A DNA stretch of 64,000 nt from Brugia malayi (GCF_000002995.4 NW_025062478.1:2952001-3016000); one strand, 5' to 3'; numbered from the stretch's first letter, positions 13,490 to 27,637 are shown. Notes: a model not told the origin generated them from the sequence alone. Translations and numbers: made by a program.

Positions 13490-14126
13490 TCTTCAAATAT
13501 CATTTTAAGTACCAAATGATTTTACAGCTTTTACTTCATTTGTTGATTAAAAAAAACAAAAGAAAAAAAAAAAATTTACAAAAAAAAAAAATTACAAACG
13601 TTTGGTATTTTAACTTAGAAATAAGTTTTAACTACTGTTAAATTTTCTTTTTACTTACTCTAATTAAATTTTTATTTATTCTATCAATTTACTTATTCTA
13701 ATTAAGTTTAATCTTAAATAATATCATAAATAATGCCTTATTCTCTTATCATTGATCATATGTTGAAATATGATAAATGTCATTATCGATAATTTGATTG
13801 AAGAATATTGATAAAAATTGATTTTATATGTATAATAAATTTATCTCTGCCTGTTATTATTCGTGATTTAATAATGGCAATTTACATAAATCGATTAAAA
13901 AAAAAAATGTCGAAGTTAATTTGATATTGAATATATCGAATAATAAATTCAATATCAAATTCTCTTGTCATCATTTTATTACGTAGTTATTTTATAACAT
14001 TTAATAGAAATGATCTATCAGTTAAAACTTATGTTTATAAGTAATACAGTTTATTGTCCAAAATGTTAATTAATTACCATCAATAATGACCTTCTTTATA
14101 TTTATACATATGTGGTACAATAGTTA

Positions 14127-14228
14127 TGGCACTTTACCACTTGTGGTACTTTATCATTTATGGTACTTTATCACCTATGGTGCTTTATCATTTATAGTAC
14201 CTTATCACTTATGGCACTTTATATCAGT
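14127..14228 (+). repeat. Six tandem 17-bp units
   Basis: Units follow TGGTACTTTATCATTTA with one to four changes each: starts at 14127, 14144, 14161, 14178, 14195 and 14212, all exactly 17 bp. Confidence 0.85.
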
Positions 14229-14778
14229 CACCTACACATAACGCACTATGTATTAATGTCATCCATGACATTACTGATATTTCATATCAGTTCTCCGTCT
14301 GAGATATCTGATACTATGGAACTAAGAAGTAGCCATGATATCTAACATCAATAAAGCATATCATTCAAAGCATTCAATTACTCACTCCAATGATCTTTAT
14401 TCATGATATCACTAATGATATCACATACTGCTCAAAGGGCATTTCGCATTATCATATCGGTCACCTACCTATGATACCACATACCGGTAATTTATACACA
14501 GCATTTCATATCAGTTACTTATCAGTAGTGCTGTGTATCAGTAATTTATATACTCCACTTCTACTAGCTACCTATCAGTAATACTACATGTCAGTAAGTT
14601 GCTTATCAGTGGTACCACTCACCAGCCACCACATCACTTAATATCAAAGGAAGCACTGCAACAAAGTCTGATAAGAAGTCATCCCAAACGATAACACCTG
14701 AAATGGACGGATGGCACTTTACGGTTAGCTTTTAGATAAGCTGTGGGTTTAGATTTTTAAAATAGATTAAATGAGATT

Positions 14779-14862
14779 ATATCAGGTTAGATTTCTAGGG
14801 TAGTGTTGCTTACTTAAATTACGCATATCAGGTTAGATTTCTAGGATAGTGTTACTTACTTA
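14779..14862 (+). repeat. 46-bp tandem duplication
   Basis: ATATCAGGTTAGATTTCTAG and the following GTAGTGTTGCTTACTTAA recur with a period of 46 bp (starts 14779 and 14825), with two substitutions. Confidence 0.8.
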
Positions 14863-15080
14863 AGCTTGAAATATTATATTTGAAAGTTATTAATCTTTTT
14901 GCTATATACATTTTTTTATTATTTAATATATAAATTTGTAATTGGAAAAATTGCATTACTTCTTTTTTCTTTTTGAAATGTATTTTAATTGAATTGTTCG
15001 TCATTCCGTTTCAATGAATTCATTTTAATATTGAAGCAGCAATTTGAATTGTTAATGATAATATTATTATCATTGAATAG

Positions 15081-18000
15081 ATGCAATATATAAGAAAAGC
15101 TTTGGGTTGTATGTATGGACAAGTCATCGGTGATTCATTAGGATCGCGATATGAATTTCAGTCTGCTTCAATTGTTCAACAAATGATAGCGGAAGATTTG
15201 GTAGAATCTTTTCTACCAATTATTGGTGGTGGACCATTTCACCTTCTGCCAGGACAGGTTTCTTTCTTTATTTTATTTCTTCATTATTATCTTTACTATT
15301 TTTATTATCATTAGCAATAGTAATAATATTATTATTACTTTCATTGTATTACTCTTCACTCATATAACCTCTATAAATTTATTATTACTATTACTATTAT
15401 TACTTTATATTATTTTACTATTTTATTATTTATGCAATTTCTATTACACTACTATTAATTTCATTAATTACTACAACTATAGTAATAAAATTGAATTGTT
15501 CATTTCCAAATTATCATTTTTCAAAAATTTTTTCCTGAAATAGAAGGAGGAGAAAGAGAAAAAAATGAAAATTTTTGGAAGAATATTTGAATTATGAAAT
15601 TATAGCAGGCAGTTAATGAAACATTTATAAAATTCTTGTATTTATGAATGACTAATCGATAGTTGTTGTTTTGTTGAAATTTGATGTAATATTAAGTGCT
15701 AATGTTAGTTTATTAAATAGTTTGGAATTCGAAAAGACAATTATGAATATGAAAAAGAAGCAAAAATCTTGCTAAAAAAAAACTTTAAACCTTATACAGT
15801 TTAATGAAAAAAAAAGAAAAAAAAAATTAGAAAGTTAGAAATAACATTTTCTAACGCTTAAAATTGGCCAAAAGGATTTCCGGTGACGGATGATTCCGAA
15901 ATGGCTCTTTCATTGGCTTCTAGCTTAATCCGTTGTGGTAAATTTGATGCTGCTAATGTTGCTTGTAGCTATGTTTCCTGGTGTCAGTCTAAACCACCGG
16001 ATATCGGGAATGCTACTCGAAATGCACTAACTATTGGTATTTGCATTTGAATACTTGAATTCATTTTGCTATTTAGCTATTATACCGTTAATTGAACCAT
16101 TAATTAATGATTCATTGATTGAAATTTAAAAGATGATAAGTAATAAAATTTATAATTTTCAAAAATTAAATGAAAATATATGAAATTTTTGGCTGTAAAG
16201 TGAATGCTTCTACTATATTATTTTATAGAAATACTTGAAAATTGAAAAATGACATTTTTTTGCCATTGTTTTAGCTATGAAAACAGAAAAAAAAAAAAAA
16301 AGCTATGTGATTTACAGGTAAACAATTGTCACCTAATTGGCATCACGAATTGAATGATATCGAGAAAGAAGAAATACATCAAGAAGTATTAAATAATGTG
16401 AGGAATTATAATGTTGGCAGTTTAAGTAATGGATGTCTTATGCGAATATCATCTTTAGCTATTTATTCCATTAATGTTTTATCCATGCAACGGTAATTTT
16501 ATTTTTCTTTCTGACCTGATTATCATCAATCAGTCGATTCTATCCAAGTTAGATATTGACAAAACATATTTCTTTTTGTTAAATATTTGATGGAAAGACA
16601 CTAGAAATTCGAGACATAACTGACCTTATAGAAATTTTTACTTTTGGTTTTATGTTTTTCTCGTGAAATGCGAATTTGTAAGAATTTAAATTACTTCTGA
16701 TGTTAATATATTTTCTAAATTTTTTTAATATTTTATTATCTGATTTTTTTAATATTTAAGTATCTGAAGTTATAAATTAATTATTGGAAATTTAAGAAAT
16801 TATAGGAATAATTCTTTGTTAACAATTCATTTCTTCAATAATTTTTATTCCTTGACGTTTGTGGAAAGTAAAGTTTATTGAAATTTAGTATAGAAGAAAT
16901 GGTTCGTGCAGATTGTTCACTTACACATTGTGAAGAAGACGCTAAACAAGCTGTATTTTCATACGTTATAGCGATGCGACATTTGCTTATTGGAAAAAGT
17001 AATAAGGTTATTTTACTGATACTTTATTAGAAAATCATGAATCGTGAAGCATTTCTTGAAGTGTGAGATGTTCGAAATGGTACCATAAATATAAATAAAA
17101 TGAAATAAATAAAGAAACTAATTAATCAAATAAATTGATAAGTTATTTAATTAAATAGATAAATGAATATAAATACGTATGTATGGTTTGAATTTACTGA
17201 TAAATAATAAAAATGCTTCGTCAAATATTGTCATTTTTTTCATACATTAGTCGCAATTATTTTCATATGATGAAATACGTTGCTAATGGTAAAGTTTAGA
17301 ATATGAAAATTTTTGCGAAAATGTTTGTTGATTAACCTGGATTGCTTAAATTGCAAAATCTGATTGCATATTTGATAGGCTAGCTTCACTTGAGAAGTAA
17401 ACACATTGACTTAATCTTTTCCAGTTAAAAAATTGTTTTTACAATTAAATGAGATTTTTATTTCAGTAATAAATTACTATATGATAATAATGAGAAAAAT
17501 GAAATTTTCTCGTCATTAAAGTGGACAACTTTCTTAGAAAGATGAAAATCGATGTAATTTGCGTTTATATTTAAGTATGTTGTTGTATCTGATGCAAAAA
17601 TTTCAAAATGATTTTATATAGGAAGCATTTGAAATAGCATTAAATGCTACTCAAAGTATGCGTATTCGTGAACACTTGTTAGCAGCTCAAGAAAAACCTG
17701 TACCTGTAAATATTGGAAATCAATTTGTGAATGGTGACGAGAAAGCAATAGGATATATTGGGGTAGCACTACAGGTTTACTTTTGTTTACTTTATAAGGA
17801 ACTCTTTGATGCTCGTAAAATTATATAGCGTATAAATTTTTAATTGGGATTGTAAGAATGATAGTTATAAATTAAGATCAAAAATGGATAACAAAAGAAA
17901 AAATGTTCCAGAGTGCTTTTTATGAACTTCTTCATGGCACATCGTTTACGAAGTCAGTAATTGACGCAATATCACGTGGAGGTGATACTGATACAAATGC

Positions 18001-18507
18001 TGCTATCGTTGGAGCTTTAATTGGTAAGAGTTTCCTTTTTTTTTTTCTTGTTTTTTATAAATTTTATAAATTTAACTTTTATTTCCTGTTAGATGAGCAG
18101 CAATATAGAGTAAAAATTGAGCAAGTTAGAATGATATTGTATTATATGTCAGTTTACTACTTGGAAAATTCATAACTAATTTTTTACTTAATAATTCTTT
18201 ATTATCTTATTTGGTTACATTGGCGAATATGGAAATTCGGCTAATCTGTGACTTGCACTTTTTTTCTTAAAATACTGAAATACTGCATTGTTTTAAAGCA
18301 GTACTAAATAATCATTGCTTTTTCTTTTATTTGAATTTTTTCAACTTTTTCCGTATTTTTTTGAAGTTTTCAGGTGCACGATATGGTATTGACGAAATTC
18401 CAGAGCAGTGGATTAAAACAGTTAGAGAAACTAAACCACGAGTTAATTTAACTACCATTGATTATAATGTTGAACAAATTGTCAATAAATTACTAATGTT
18501 GAATTAA
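15081..18507 (+). CDS. ADP-ribosylglycohydrolase, DraG type
   Basis: Removes ADP-ribose from modified targets using a binuclear metal site. Exons: 15081-15257, 15883-16036, 16318-16492, 16889-17006, 17622-17774, 17912-18023, 18374-18507; 340 aa, typical for the family. Motifs: YGQVIGDSLGSRYEF near the start, GGGPFHLLPGQ then TDDSEMAL (residues about 49-67), NGCLMR (148-153), DCSLTH, and GGDTDTNAAIVGA (282-294), the metal-binding signature. The ATG directly follows an acceptor (15079-15080). Problem: exon 2 as written starts at 15883 after CCG, not AG. The only nearby AG (15873-15874) is out of phase with the donor at 15258. A canonical pair exists (donor 15227, acceptor 15874), but it would delete GGPFHLLPGQ. 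The form resembles bacterial-type DraG proteins more than human ARH1 or ARH3. Confidence 0.88.
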
Positions 18508-21500
18508 TTATTCTGTAATTTTCTCCTCTCTTACCCTTTTTTTAAAGGATTTATATATGTTTATATTTATTTATTTATTAATATTTTGTTGTGCAAACAT
18601 AATACTTTTTATTATCACATTTTTATTTCATAATTATAATATTATTAAGCGGTGTTTTTTATTTTAGGAAATTCTTTGCATTAAAATGATTTTGAATGAT
18701 TGTAAGACGGAATGATGTAATAATTGCAATTTTAAAAATCATCCTAGTGTAGGTATTAGTAAAGTGATAATTTTTAACTTTATTTATTTGTTTATTTTTT
18801 TTGCTGAACTTTAAATGAAAAATCCTTTGCAAGCTATCATATTATATGGCAGTAATAGAAATTGTCCTCAACTAATTTATTGAAGCTAGTTATTTTTTTG
18901 TTCTAGATTTATTTTAGCACATCAGGCAATATTATTTTATATTATTATGAATTACTCTTAATAATATAAATTAATTAATTATTAATTATTATTTGGAAAA
19001 TGAAAAATAGATGAAAAGGGGAGAAATTTTTTATATAACACTCTATCTGTTAGATAAATGTTATATTAATGACTACAGTTTGTATATTTGTATTGTTTTG
19101 CTATTAATTGTAATTAATCTTTCGCACTTTAATTAATGTTTTGTTATTAAAGCCAAGTGTAGGACAAAAAAAAAAAAAAAAAAGGAAAATAATAATGAAA
19201 GAAATTTGATGACTATTATTTATTGTGTTATTATTATTTTTGTAATTAAGAATTTTTTAAATTTAGTCTACGTTAGACTTTTTAATTTTTGTGATGTTTA
19301 CATTTATTTTCATTAAATGTTGTTTAACATCATGGTAATATGTAATTCTTGATCTACTAGATATATGAGAGAGAAAATGTCCTTCGTACAAGAAATCTGT
19401 TTATTTTAACAAAAAGAAAAAAAATGTTAAAGAAATAAATTTAACAAGTGCTTTTATTGACGCAAAAGGATCTTATCAATTTAATCAGTTATTTTGTCAT
19501 TTTAGCAATTTTAATCAGTTCTCTCATCTTACAAATTACAAATATAGTATTCTTCTAGTGTCTATGAATTTTTAAATTAAAATTTTCCATAATCTGAAGG
19601 CGGAACTGATGAATGCATACTTCGAATATTGCTAACAGTAAATGGACGATTGGGTTTTAATTTTAATGAAAATTTTTATTTTATTAAAGTTATGTTAGAC
19701 TAGAGCGGTTTGTTAAATAATGAACTGATAATTATCACTCCTTTATGTTTTCTTAATTAATTAGTTCTACTTACCAATGATTAACTATGTTATCAGTGGC
19801 CGTTGTATGTGTATGCTATGATATACTATAAAAATACATTCGAGTAATACTTAAAAATTATAATATTATCAGATAAATTTGCTAAACATACGTTAATAGT
19901 TTAATGAAGATTATCTTACAATTATTAAACTTTATGAGTTTTCTCTTTTTTTCTTTTTGTCAAAATTACAAAATTAAATTATAAATATTTCTGTTGATTG
20001 AAGTTTATTTTTGAATTTAGAACTGATTAGATTCATTTCATCAATATTTTATTTGCGCTAATTTAAAAAGCTTTTTTTTTGTTAAATGAAAATGTTATTG
20101 ACCAATTATTGAGCGGCAGAAAAAAAAAAGAACAAATTAAATTTTTGGGTTAATTTTAATGTAAATCGATTTCAAAAGGATATTTTAGGGCAAAAATGGT
20201 TATTGATTAACAGAGCAGTTTTTATACAGAAATTTAAAAAATTTATGATAATAGTTGAAAAAGAGAAAAATTTATTTCATTTAGTAAAATTGCCAAATTT
20301 TACATTTGAATAAAAATTTCCTCTAAATTGTCACTTTATCTTATAAATAAAATTAGATTTGCTTTATGCATAAATAGCAAAAGTTATCGTTGACATTCAT
20401 TATCATTTTTATTTTGTCGGCTAAATTAAACAACAAATTGTACATTTATATGATTTACAATTTACTTTATTTATTTAAAATCTCTCTCTTTTTTCTCTTC
20501 CTTACTTTTTCTTTTTCTTTTGGTATTATTATTATCATTAAAAAATAAGTTAAAGAATAATTATTAAAGTTTAGAAGAAATATGCAATAGTTTAGTAAAT
20601 CGCTTTTTTTTTTCTTTTTTTTAAGTTTTTTAAATTAGTAAAATTTTATATAATTTGCTCAAACTTTTGTGTTTTATTTTGTTTTCTTCTTCACTTTATG
20701 CCTTATTTTTTTCATCAATTTTCATATCTTTTACAATTTATGTTATCTTAAAGAGTGAAATTTTTTAAATATTTTGTTAATTCAGAAATATTAAAATTAT
20801 TTCTATGATATATTAATAATGAAATTGTGAGAAAAAAATTGATTCGTATTGATTCTATTCTTTTCGCAGTGAATTATTTAAGGAATCTTGAAATGAAGAA
20901 TGAGATAGGTGCGAAATCCGGCAGTGCAGAATTATGTAGATGAGAAATGGAGGCTGAGGAGAATCATAAAATTTGGAAATCATGTCATCTAGAGTCATTT
21001 AAGGAGGGAATCATGTCATCTAGAGTCATGTAAGGAGGGAATGATGTCATCTAGAGTCATGTAAGGAAGGAATGATGTCATCTAGAGTCATGTAAGGAAG
21101 GAATGATGTCATCTAGAGTCATGTAAGGAAGGAATCATGTCATCTAGAGTCATTTAAGGAAGGAATCATGTCATCTAGAGTCATTTAAGGAGGGAATCAT
21201 GTCATCTAGAGTCATTCATGTAAGGAAGGAATCATGTCATCTAGAGTCATTTAAGGAGGGAATGATGTCATCTAGAGTCATGTAAGGAGGGAATGATGTC
21301 ATCTAGAGTCATGTAAGGAGGGAATGATGTCATCTAGAGTCATGTAAGGAGGGAATGATGTCATCTAGAGTCATTTAAGGAGGAATCATGTCATCTAGAG
21401 TCATGTAAGGAGGGAATGATGTCATCTAGAGTCATGTAAGGAGGGAATCATGTCATCTAGAGTCATGTAAGGAGGAATCATGTCATCTAGAGTCATGTAA

Positions 21501-24242
21501 GGAGGGAATGATGTCATCTAGAGTCATGTAAGGAGGGAATCATGTCATCTAGAGTCATTTAAGGAGGGAATCATGTCATCTAGAGTCATGTAAGGAGGGA
21601 ATGATGTCATCTAGAGTCATGTAAGGAAGGAATCATGTCATCTAGAGTCATGTAAGGAGGGAATCATGTCATCTAGAGTCATGTAAGGAGGGAATGATGT
21701 CATCTAGAGTCATGTAAGGAGGGAATGCATGTCATCTAGAGTCATGTAAGGAGGGAATGATGTCATCTAGAGTCATGTAAGGAAGGAATCATGTCATCTA
21801 GAGTCATGTAAGGAGGGAATGATGTCATCTAGAGTCATGTAAGGAGGGAATGATGTCATCTAGAGTCATGTAAGGAGGGAATGATGTCATCTAGAGTCAT
21901 GTAAGGAGGGAATGATGTCATCTAGAGTCATGTAAGGAAGGAATCATGTCATCTAGAGTCATTTAAGGAGGGAATCATGTCATCTAGAGTCATGTAAGGA
22001 GGGAATGATGTCATCTAGAGTCATGTAAGGAGGGAATCATGTCATCTAGAGTCATGTAAGGAGGGAATGATGTCATCTAGAGTCATGTAAGGAAGGAATC
22101 ATGTCATCTAGAGTCATGTAAGGCATGTAAGGAGGGAATCATGTCATCTAGAGTCATGTAAGGAGGGAATGATGTCATCTAGAGTCATGTAAGGAGGGAA
22201 TCATGTCATCTAGAGTCATTTAAGGAGGGAATCATGTCATCTAGAGTCATGTAAGGAGGGAATCATGTCATCTAGAGTCATGTAAGGAGGGAATGATGTC
22301 ATCTAGAGTCATGTAAGGAGGGAATCATGTCATCTAGAGTCATGTAAGGAGGGAATCATGTCATCTAGAGTCATTTAAGGAGGGAATCATGTCATCTAGA
22401 GTCATTAAGGAGGGAATCATGTCATCTAGAGTCATGTAAGGAGGGAATGATGTCATCTAGAGTCATGTAAGGAGGGAATGATGTCATCTAGAGTCATGTA
22501 AGGAGGGAATCATGTCATCTAGAGTCATGTAAGGAGGGAATCATGTCATCTAGAGTCATGTAAGGAGGGAATCATGTCATCTAGAGTCATGTAAGGAGGA
22601 ATCATGTCATCTAGAGTCATGTAAGGAGGGAATCATGTCATCTAGAGTCATGTAAGGAGGAATCATGTCATCTAGAGTCATGTAAGGAGGGAATCATGTC
22701 ATCTAGAGTCATGTAAGGAGGGAATCATGTCATCTAGAGTCATGTAAGGAGGGAATGATGTCATCTAGAGTCATGTAAGGAGGGAATGATGTCATCTAGA
22801 GTCATGTAAGGAAGGAATCATGTCATCTAGAGTCATGTAAGGAGGGAATCATGTCATCTAGAGTCATGTAAGGAGGGAATCATGTCATCTAGAGTCATGT
22901 AAGGAGGGAATCATGTCATCTAGAGTCATGTAAGGAGGGAATGATGTCATCTAGAGTCATGTAAGGAAGGAATCATGTCATCTAGAGTCATGTAAGGAGG
23001 GAATCATGTCATCTAGAGTCATTTAAGGAGGGAATCATGTCATCTAGAGTCATGTAAGGAGGGAATCATGTCATCTAGAGTCATGTAAGGAGGGAATCAT
23101 GTCATCTAGAGTCATGTAAGGAAGGAATCATGTCATCTAGAGTCATGTAAGGAGGGAATGATGTCATCTAGAGTCATGTAAGGAGGAATCATGTCATCTA
23201 GAGTCATGTAAGGAGGGAATCATGTCATCTAGAGTCATGTAAGGAGGGAATCATGTCATCTAGAGTCATGTAAGGAAGGAATCATGTCATCTAGAGTCAT
23301 GTAAGGAGGGAATCATGTCATCTAGAGTCATGTAAGGAGGGAATCATGTCATCTAGAGTCATGTAAGGAGGGAATCATGTCATCTAGAGTCATGTAAGGA
23401 GGGAATGATGTCATCTAGAGTCATGTAAGGAAGGAATCATCTAATTTCTCATCTAATTTTAGCTCATTTTTGACAGCAATTAAGAATAATATTAGATTAA
23501 AAATATTAGATACGATGCCTTCTTATGCAAAACTATTATTAATACTGATAAAAGGAAAAAATGGGAGTAATTATATTTATGAACTTATCATCAAACTCTT
23601 CTTAATATTTAAAAAAGAATGAACAAAGAAAAAAATATTAATATTATTTTAGAAAACCGATAATTCATCATCTGTGAATTTTCTTAACATCAATCTCTTT
23701 TAAATCAAATGATATTTGATATTTTAAAAAACTGTTAATAGATACATCAGTAAATTAAACAAATATTGTCGTCCAAAAAATAAAGAGTTATTTATAATTA
23801 TGGAGAAAAAAAACAACAATAAACAGTAATTGTAATTCTAAAATTTTGTTTATAAATTTCCATTTAAAAAAAAAAAAGTGAAAGAAAAGGAAGGAAACAA
23901 ATTTTTAACTGTCTCTTTTGTTATTTTTCTCTATATATGGCGACATTTTCCAGTATCATCGATGATTTAAAAAAGAAAAAAAAAAACTTTTTTTACTGTC
24001 CTTTCGTTTCGTTCATCAGTTTTGGTAGAGTCTTTCTCGAGCATACCTGTATTGCTGATTAATTTTCATTTTCTTTCTTTTTTTTTTTTCCTTTTTATTT
24101 AAAAATATAATTGATTTAACAGAAAACAATTATCACATTACTACTCACTTCCTTCAGATTATTCCTTCTATAAACAATAATAGCAACAACAATAAACAAC
24201 GAACAATAATAAATTACCAAGCATTTGTATTCAACAACAATA
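18508..24242. other. Long region without recognised genes
   Basis: AT-rich DNA flanking the 31-bp minisatellite. No frame shows conserved protein motifs or a chain of exons. The left part includes the 3' UTR of the ADP-ribosylglycohydrolase; the right part includes the promoter and leader of the secreted-protein gene, with a possible acceptor TTTAACAG at 24114-24121. Confidence 0.5.
20977..23440 (+). repeat. 31-bp minisatellite, about 79 copies
   Basis: Unit GTCATCTAGAGTCATGTAAG followed by GAGGGAATSAT, 31 bp, repeated head to tail for about 2.46 kb. Every copy keeps TCTAGA. Variation falls at few places: C or G in AATSAT, G or T in TCATKTAAGG, and GAGGG or GAAGG. A few copies have GAGG (30 bp). 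Rare insertions occur near 21212, 21727 and 22120. Stop codons in the unit (TAG, TAA) and a length not divisible by three close all frames, so it is non-coding. Confidence 0.97.
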
Positions 24243-26468
24243 ATGTATACTATTCCATTTTGGTAAGTTTTCAAATTTATTTTATTCAAAAAAAATTTCT
24301 TCATTCTATTAAATTTTTATAAAAATTTTAAAAATTGTCATTTTATTTTTTATTTTATTCTTCCTTTTTCCTTTTTCTTTTTTAATTTCTTTCAATTCAA
24401 ATTCATATTAAGAAAATTTCTTTTTTTTTTTTTTTTTAACCAACAAAATTACGAAAAAACTTTTTAATTTGTTCGATTTTTTTGTTTATTGTAGCAATTA
24501 TTATTGCTTATTGTTATGTGTAAAATTTATTGAAAATAAAAAATAAAAATATAACTCAAAAATTTTTAAATTGCTGGGATTATTTTATCATGTAATCAAA
24601 AGAATAATTAGAGCAATGATTGTTTTTTACAAATTGTTAACTTTTTCATTTATTTTGTTTAGTGAATTCCTAATAAATATAATATATATAAAAATAAATT
24701 AATATAATAATAATTACAATAATTCTTAAATAAATATAAAATTCATATCCATTTTACAAAATCAATGAAATTTATTATCACTGTATTCCTCCTCCTCAAA
24801 TTAAGTATAAATTCTGAACAATTTTGAAATGTAAATTTTATTTATATAATCAATTTAATAAATGTAAATATTTTTAACACAATAAATTTGTTTACTTTTT
24901 GTAGGAAAAAAAACGAAAAAAAAAACATATTTGTATTATTTATTGTTGAAATTTAAAAATAATCATTGAAATATTTGACGAAGTAATTAAATAAAAAATA
25001 ATAATTGAAACAATTTTTTTCTTTAAAATAAAGAAAAATAATTTATTTGCTCAATTTTTATTAATTTATTTTGTTGATATAAAAAAAATATATATAAAAA
25101 TTCTGGCATATGAAAAATTTATTTTATGTTTTTTTTTTTTAATCAGTGTCATTGATAAGTTTATATATTTTTTCCATATCTTGGTCATTTTTAAGGCATT
25201 TTAATTTTTTGCTTTTTTATACTTTACAGATATAATAATTACACAAATTTTAATTTTATACTTTACAGATATAATAATTACACCAAATTTTAATTTTATA
25301 TTTAACACTAAAATTTTAACATAATTTAATAATTGCGCATTGTTTTTTATTCATTCTTAATCAGCAACATTGATTTTTTATTAATTAATCAAATATATTT
25401 TACAGATATAATAATTTCGCTGAAATACAGAAAGTTATAATAATAATTTTGATAAAACTTAAAAATTCATTTTAGCAATCATTAAGATAAGATTTTAGAA
25501 AAAGTAATATTGGCAACAATTACCTTTTTTTAAGTGCAAATTGAATTTTAACTTAGTACTTTGGAAATTCCTCGCTGTTCAATGATTAAAAATGATCAGC
25601 GCAAATTGTCGTTTACTTAATTTTAGTTTTTTCTTTTCTTTCTCCTTCTCATACGTCACAATTCTTAATTTCAATGAATGATTCATTATTGTTGTTTAAA
25701 AAATAACGAAAAAAACATTTTTTAAATGACAAATTTTTTTGTTTGTCATTGATTATTGAACAATTTAAAGAACAATTAATTACATTTATTTATCGATCTT
25801 TTTCATTTTCTCATTAAATATCAAATATTTGAATTTATAGCACTGTTAGAATAATTTATATTCAATTATTTAAATAATTCATTCATTTAATTTAGTCTAA
25901 TCTAATTAAAATTCAATCTAATCTAGTCCAGTATCAAGGTGAATAAGTCTAAATGATTGTTCTAGAATTATTCTCATTTTTTCGGATGATTACATTTTCA
26001 ATATTTAATTTTTTTTTTTTTTAATTTCTATTGGTGAAATCAAAATTGAATTTTAACTTAAAAAAAAATAATATATATAATACCTTAGTTAACTTACTTT
26101 AGAAATTCCTCTCTGTTCCTTTAAAATTGTAATAACAATTCATTTATCATACAAATTGTTAATAATGAAAAATTTTCTCTATTAATTTATAAACTTATTT
26201 TTAAAAAGTTTAAAAAAAAAAAACTGCTCAGGAAATTATTTCATAGTTAATATTGCTTTATTAAAATTTAATTCAAATTAATAAAAATATAAATAAGGGA
26301 GAAAGAAGAAAAGGATTAAACGCTAACCTGTTATAACAGTATTTATTTTTTCACCATCTTATAGCATAGAAAAAGAAATAATACAGAATTCTATATTTGT
26401 TGTAAAAAAAAATTGATATTTTATAAAATTTAGCAAACCAGAAGAATAATTATATAATTTGTATTCAT

Positions 26469-26546
<78 letters not shown>

Positions 26547-27569
26547 GCAATAGTAATAATAATAATAAATAATATTATACAATTAAAAATAATATTAGAA
26601 ATTACAAATTGAAGAGCTTTCATCCATTAAATTAGTTATAAATATAATTGTAAGTGTTAATTATATTTTCACTAATAAATTTCATAAATTCCAACAAAGA
26701 ATAAACAATTAATAATTAATACAACTATTTTGCTAGCAATACTTGTTGATAATTTAAGAATATAAAAATATGTGATTGATCAAAAAAAAAAAAAACTTTT
26801 ATTTACTTTTTTTTTTTTTTTTCAACAATTCTTTTATTTTCTTTTTTCAGGATTTCCCTTTTTGTGATAATACCGGGAAGAATCACATGTGCTGTTATCA
26901 TTAATAGCTTCAATGGACTTACAGTGGGTTCTAATGAACTTAATGGTATCGGAAATGATAACACTGATATGATTAATGTCAATAATGTCTCTGGAGCTTC
27001 TCGTTCCTATCCACGTAGCAATTACGGACGATCAGCGCCGGTATCATATTCTTCTTCCGCTTCCTCTTCCGCCTCTTCCGTATCGATAAATTCATTTCAA
27101 GGTAATATTGGTGGTTCTAATTCATTTCAAAATAATGCTGGAATATCATTGATACCAACAAGAAATGCTGCTGCAACTTATCGCTCTTCGTGGGTATCGT
27201 TATCATATTTTTATTGTTTTTATCATTTTTTCTTTTTCTTTTGTAATTTGATTGAAATGAACTTATTTAATTTATAATATGAATAATTTTGAATATAAAA
27301 TGATAATAAACATTTTTATTCTGTGTTCTTGTTTTTGCTTTTTTTTACTTTGTTTTCACAATGTTATATAGTTGATTGTTGCAATTTTTTATGTGTTTAT
27401 TCGTTTACTCAAATTTAATAATAAATTTCCAAAAGAACATAGAATTTTTTGATTTATTTATTCGTTAATAAATAGCAATTATAATAAATAATGAAAATAT
27501 TTCTAAAAATGGCTTTTACCAAATGTATATTATGGTTATTTATTGCTGTGTTTATTATTATTATTATTA

Positions 27570-27637
<68 letters not shown>

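Larger units (their letters stand above)
13490..15078. repeat. Intergenic with short degenerate tandem repeats
   Basis: No gene seen. Apart from the two repeats annotated separately, 14229-14640 carries many dispersed TATCAGT, TATCACT and CATATCA words, and looks like decayed repeat DNA. Confidence 0.45.

Noticed and set aside
13243..13515. 90-codon minus frame
   Set aside because: Shadow of the plus-strand last exon (13302-13489), which has the acceptor, phase and codon content of a real exon.
14160..14581. Two plus frames of about 60 codons
   Set aside because: They run through the 17-bp and TATCAGT repeats; no homology.
20977..23440. CRISPR-like look of the repeated array
   Set aside because: Units are directly abutting 31-mers with no unique spacers, in a eukaryotic genome; it is a minisatellite.
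26359..26550. Minus-strand poly-Leu open frame
   Set aside because: Product of the AAT microsatellite inside an intron.
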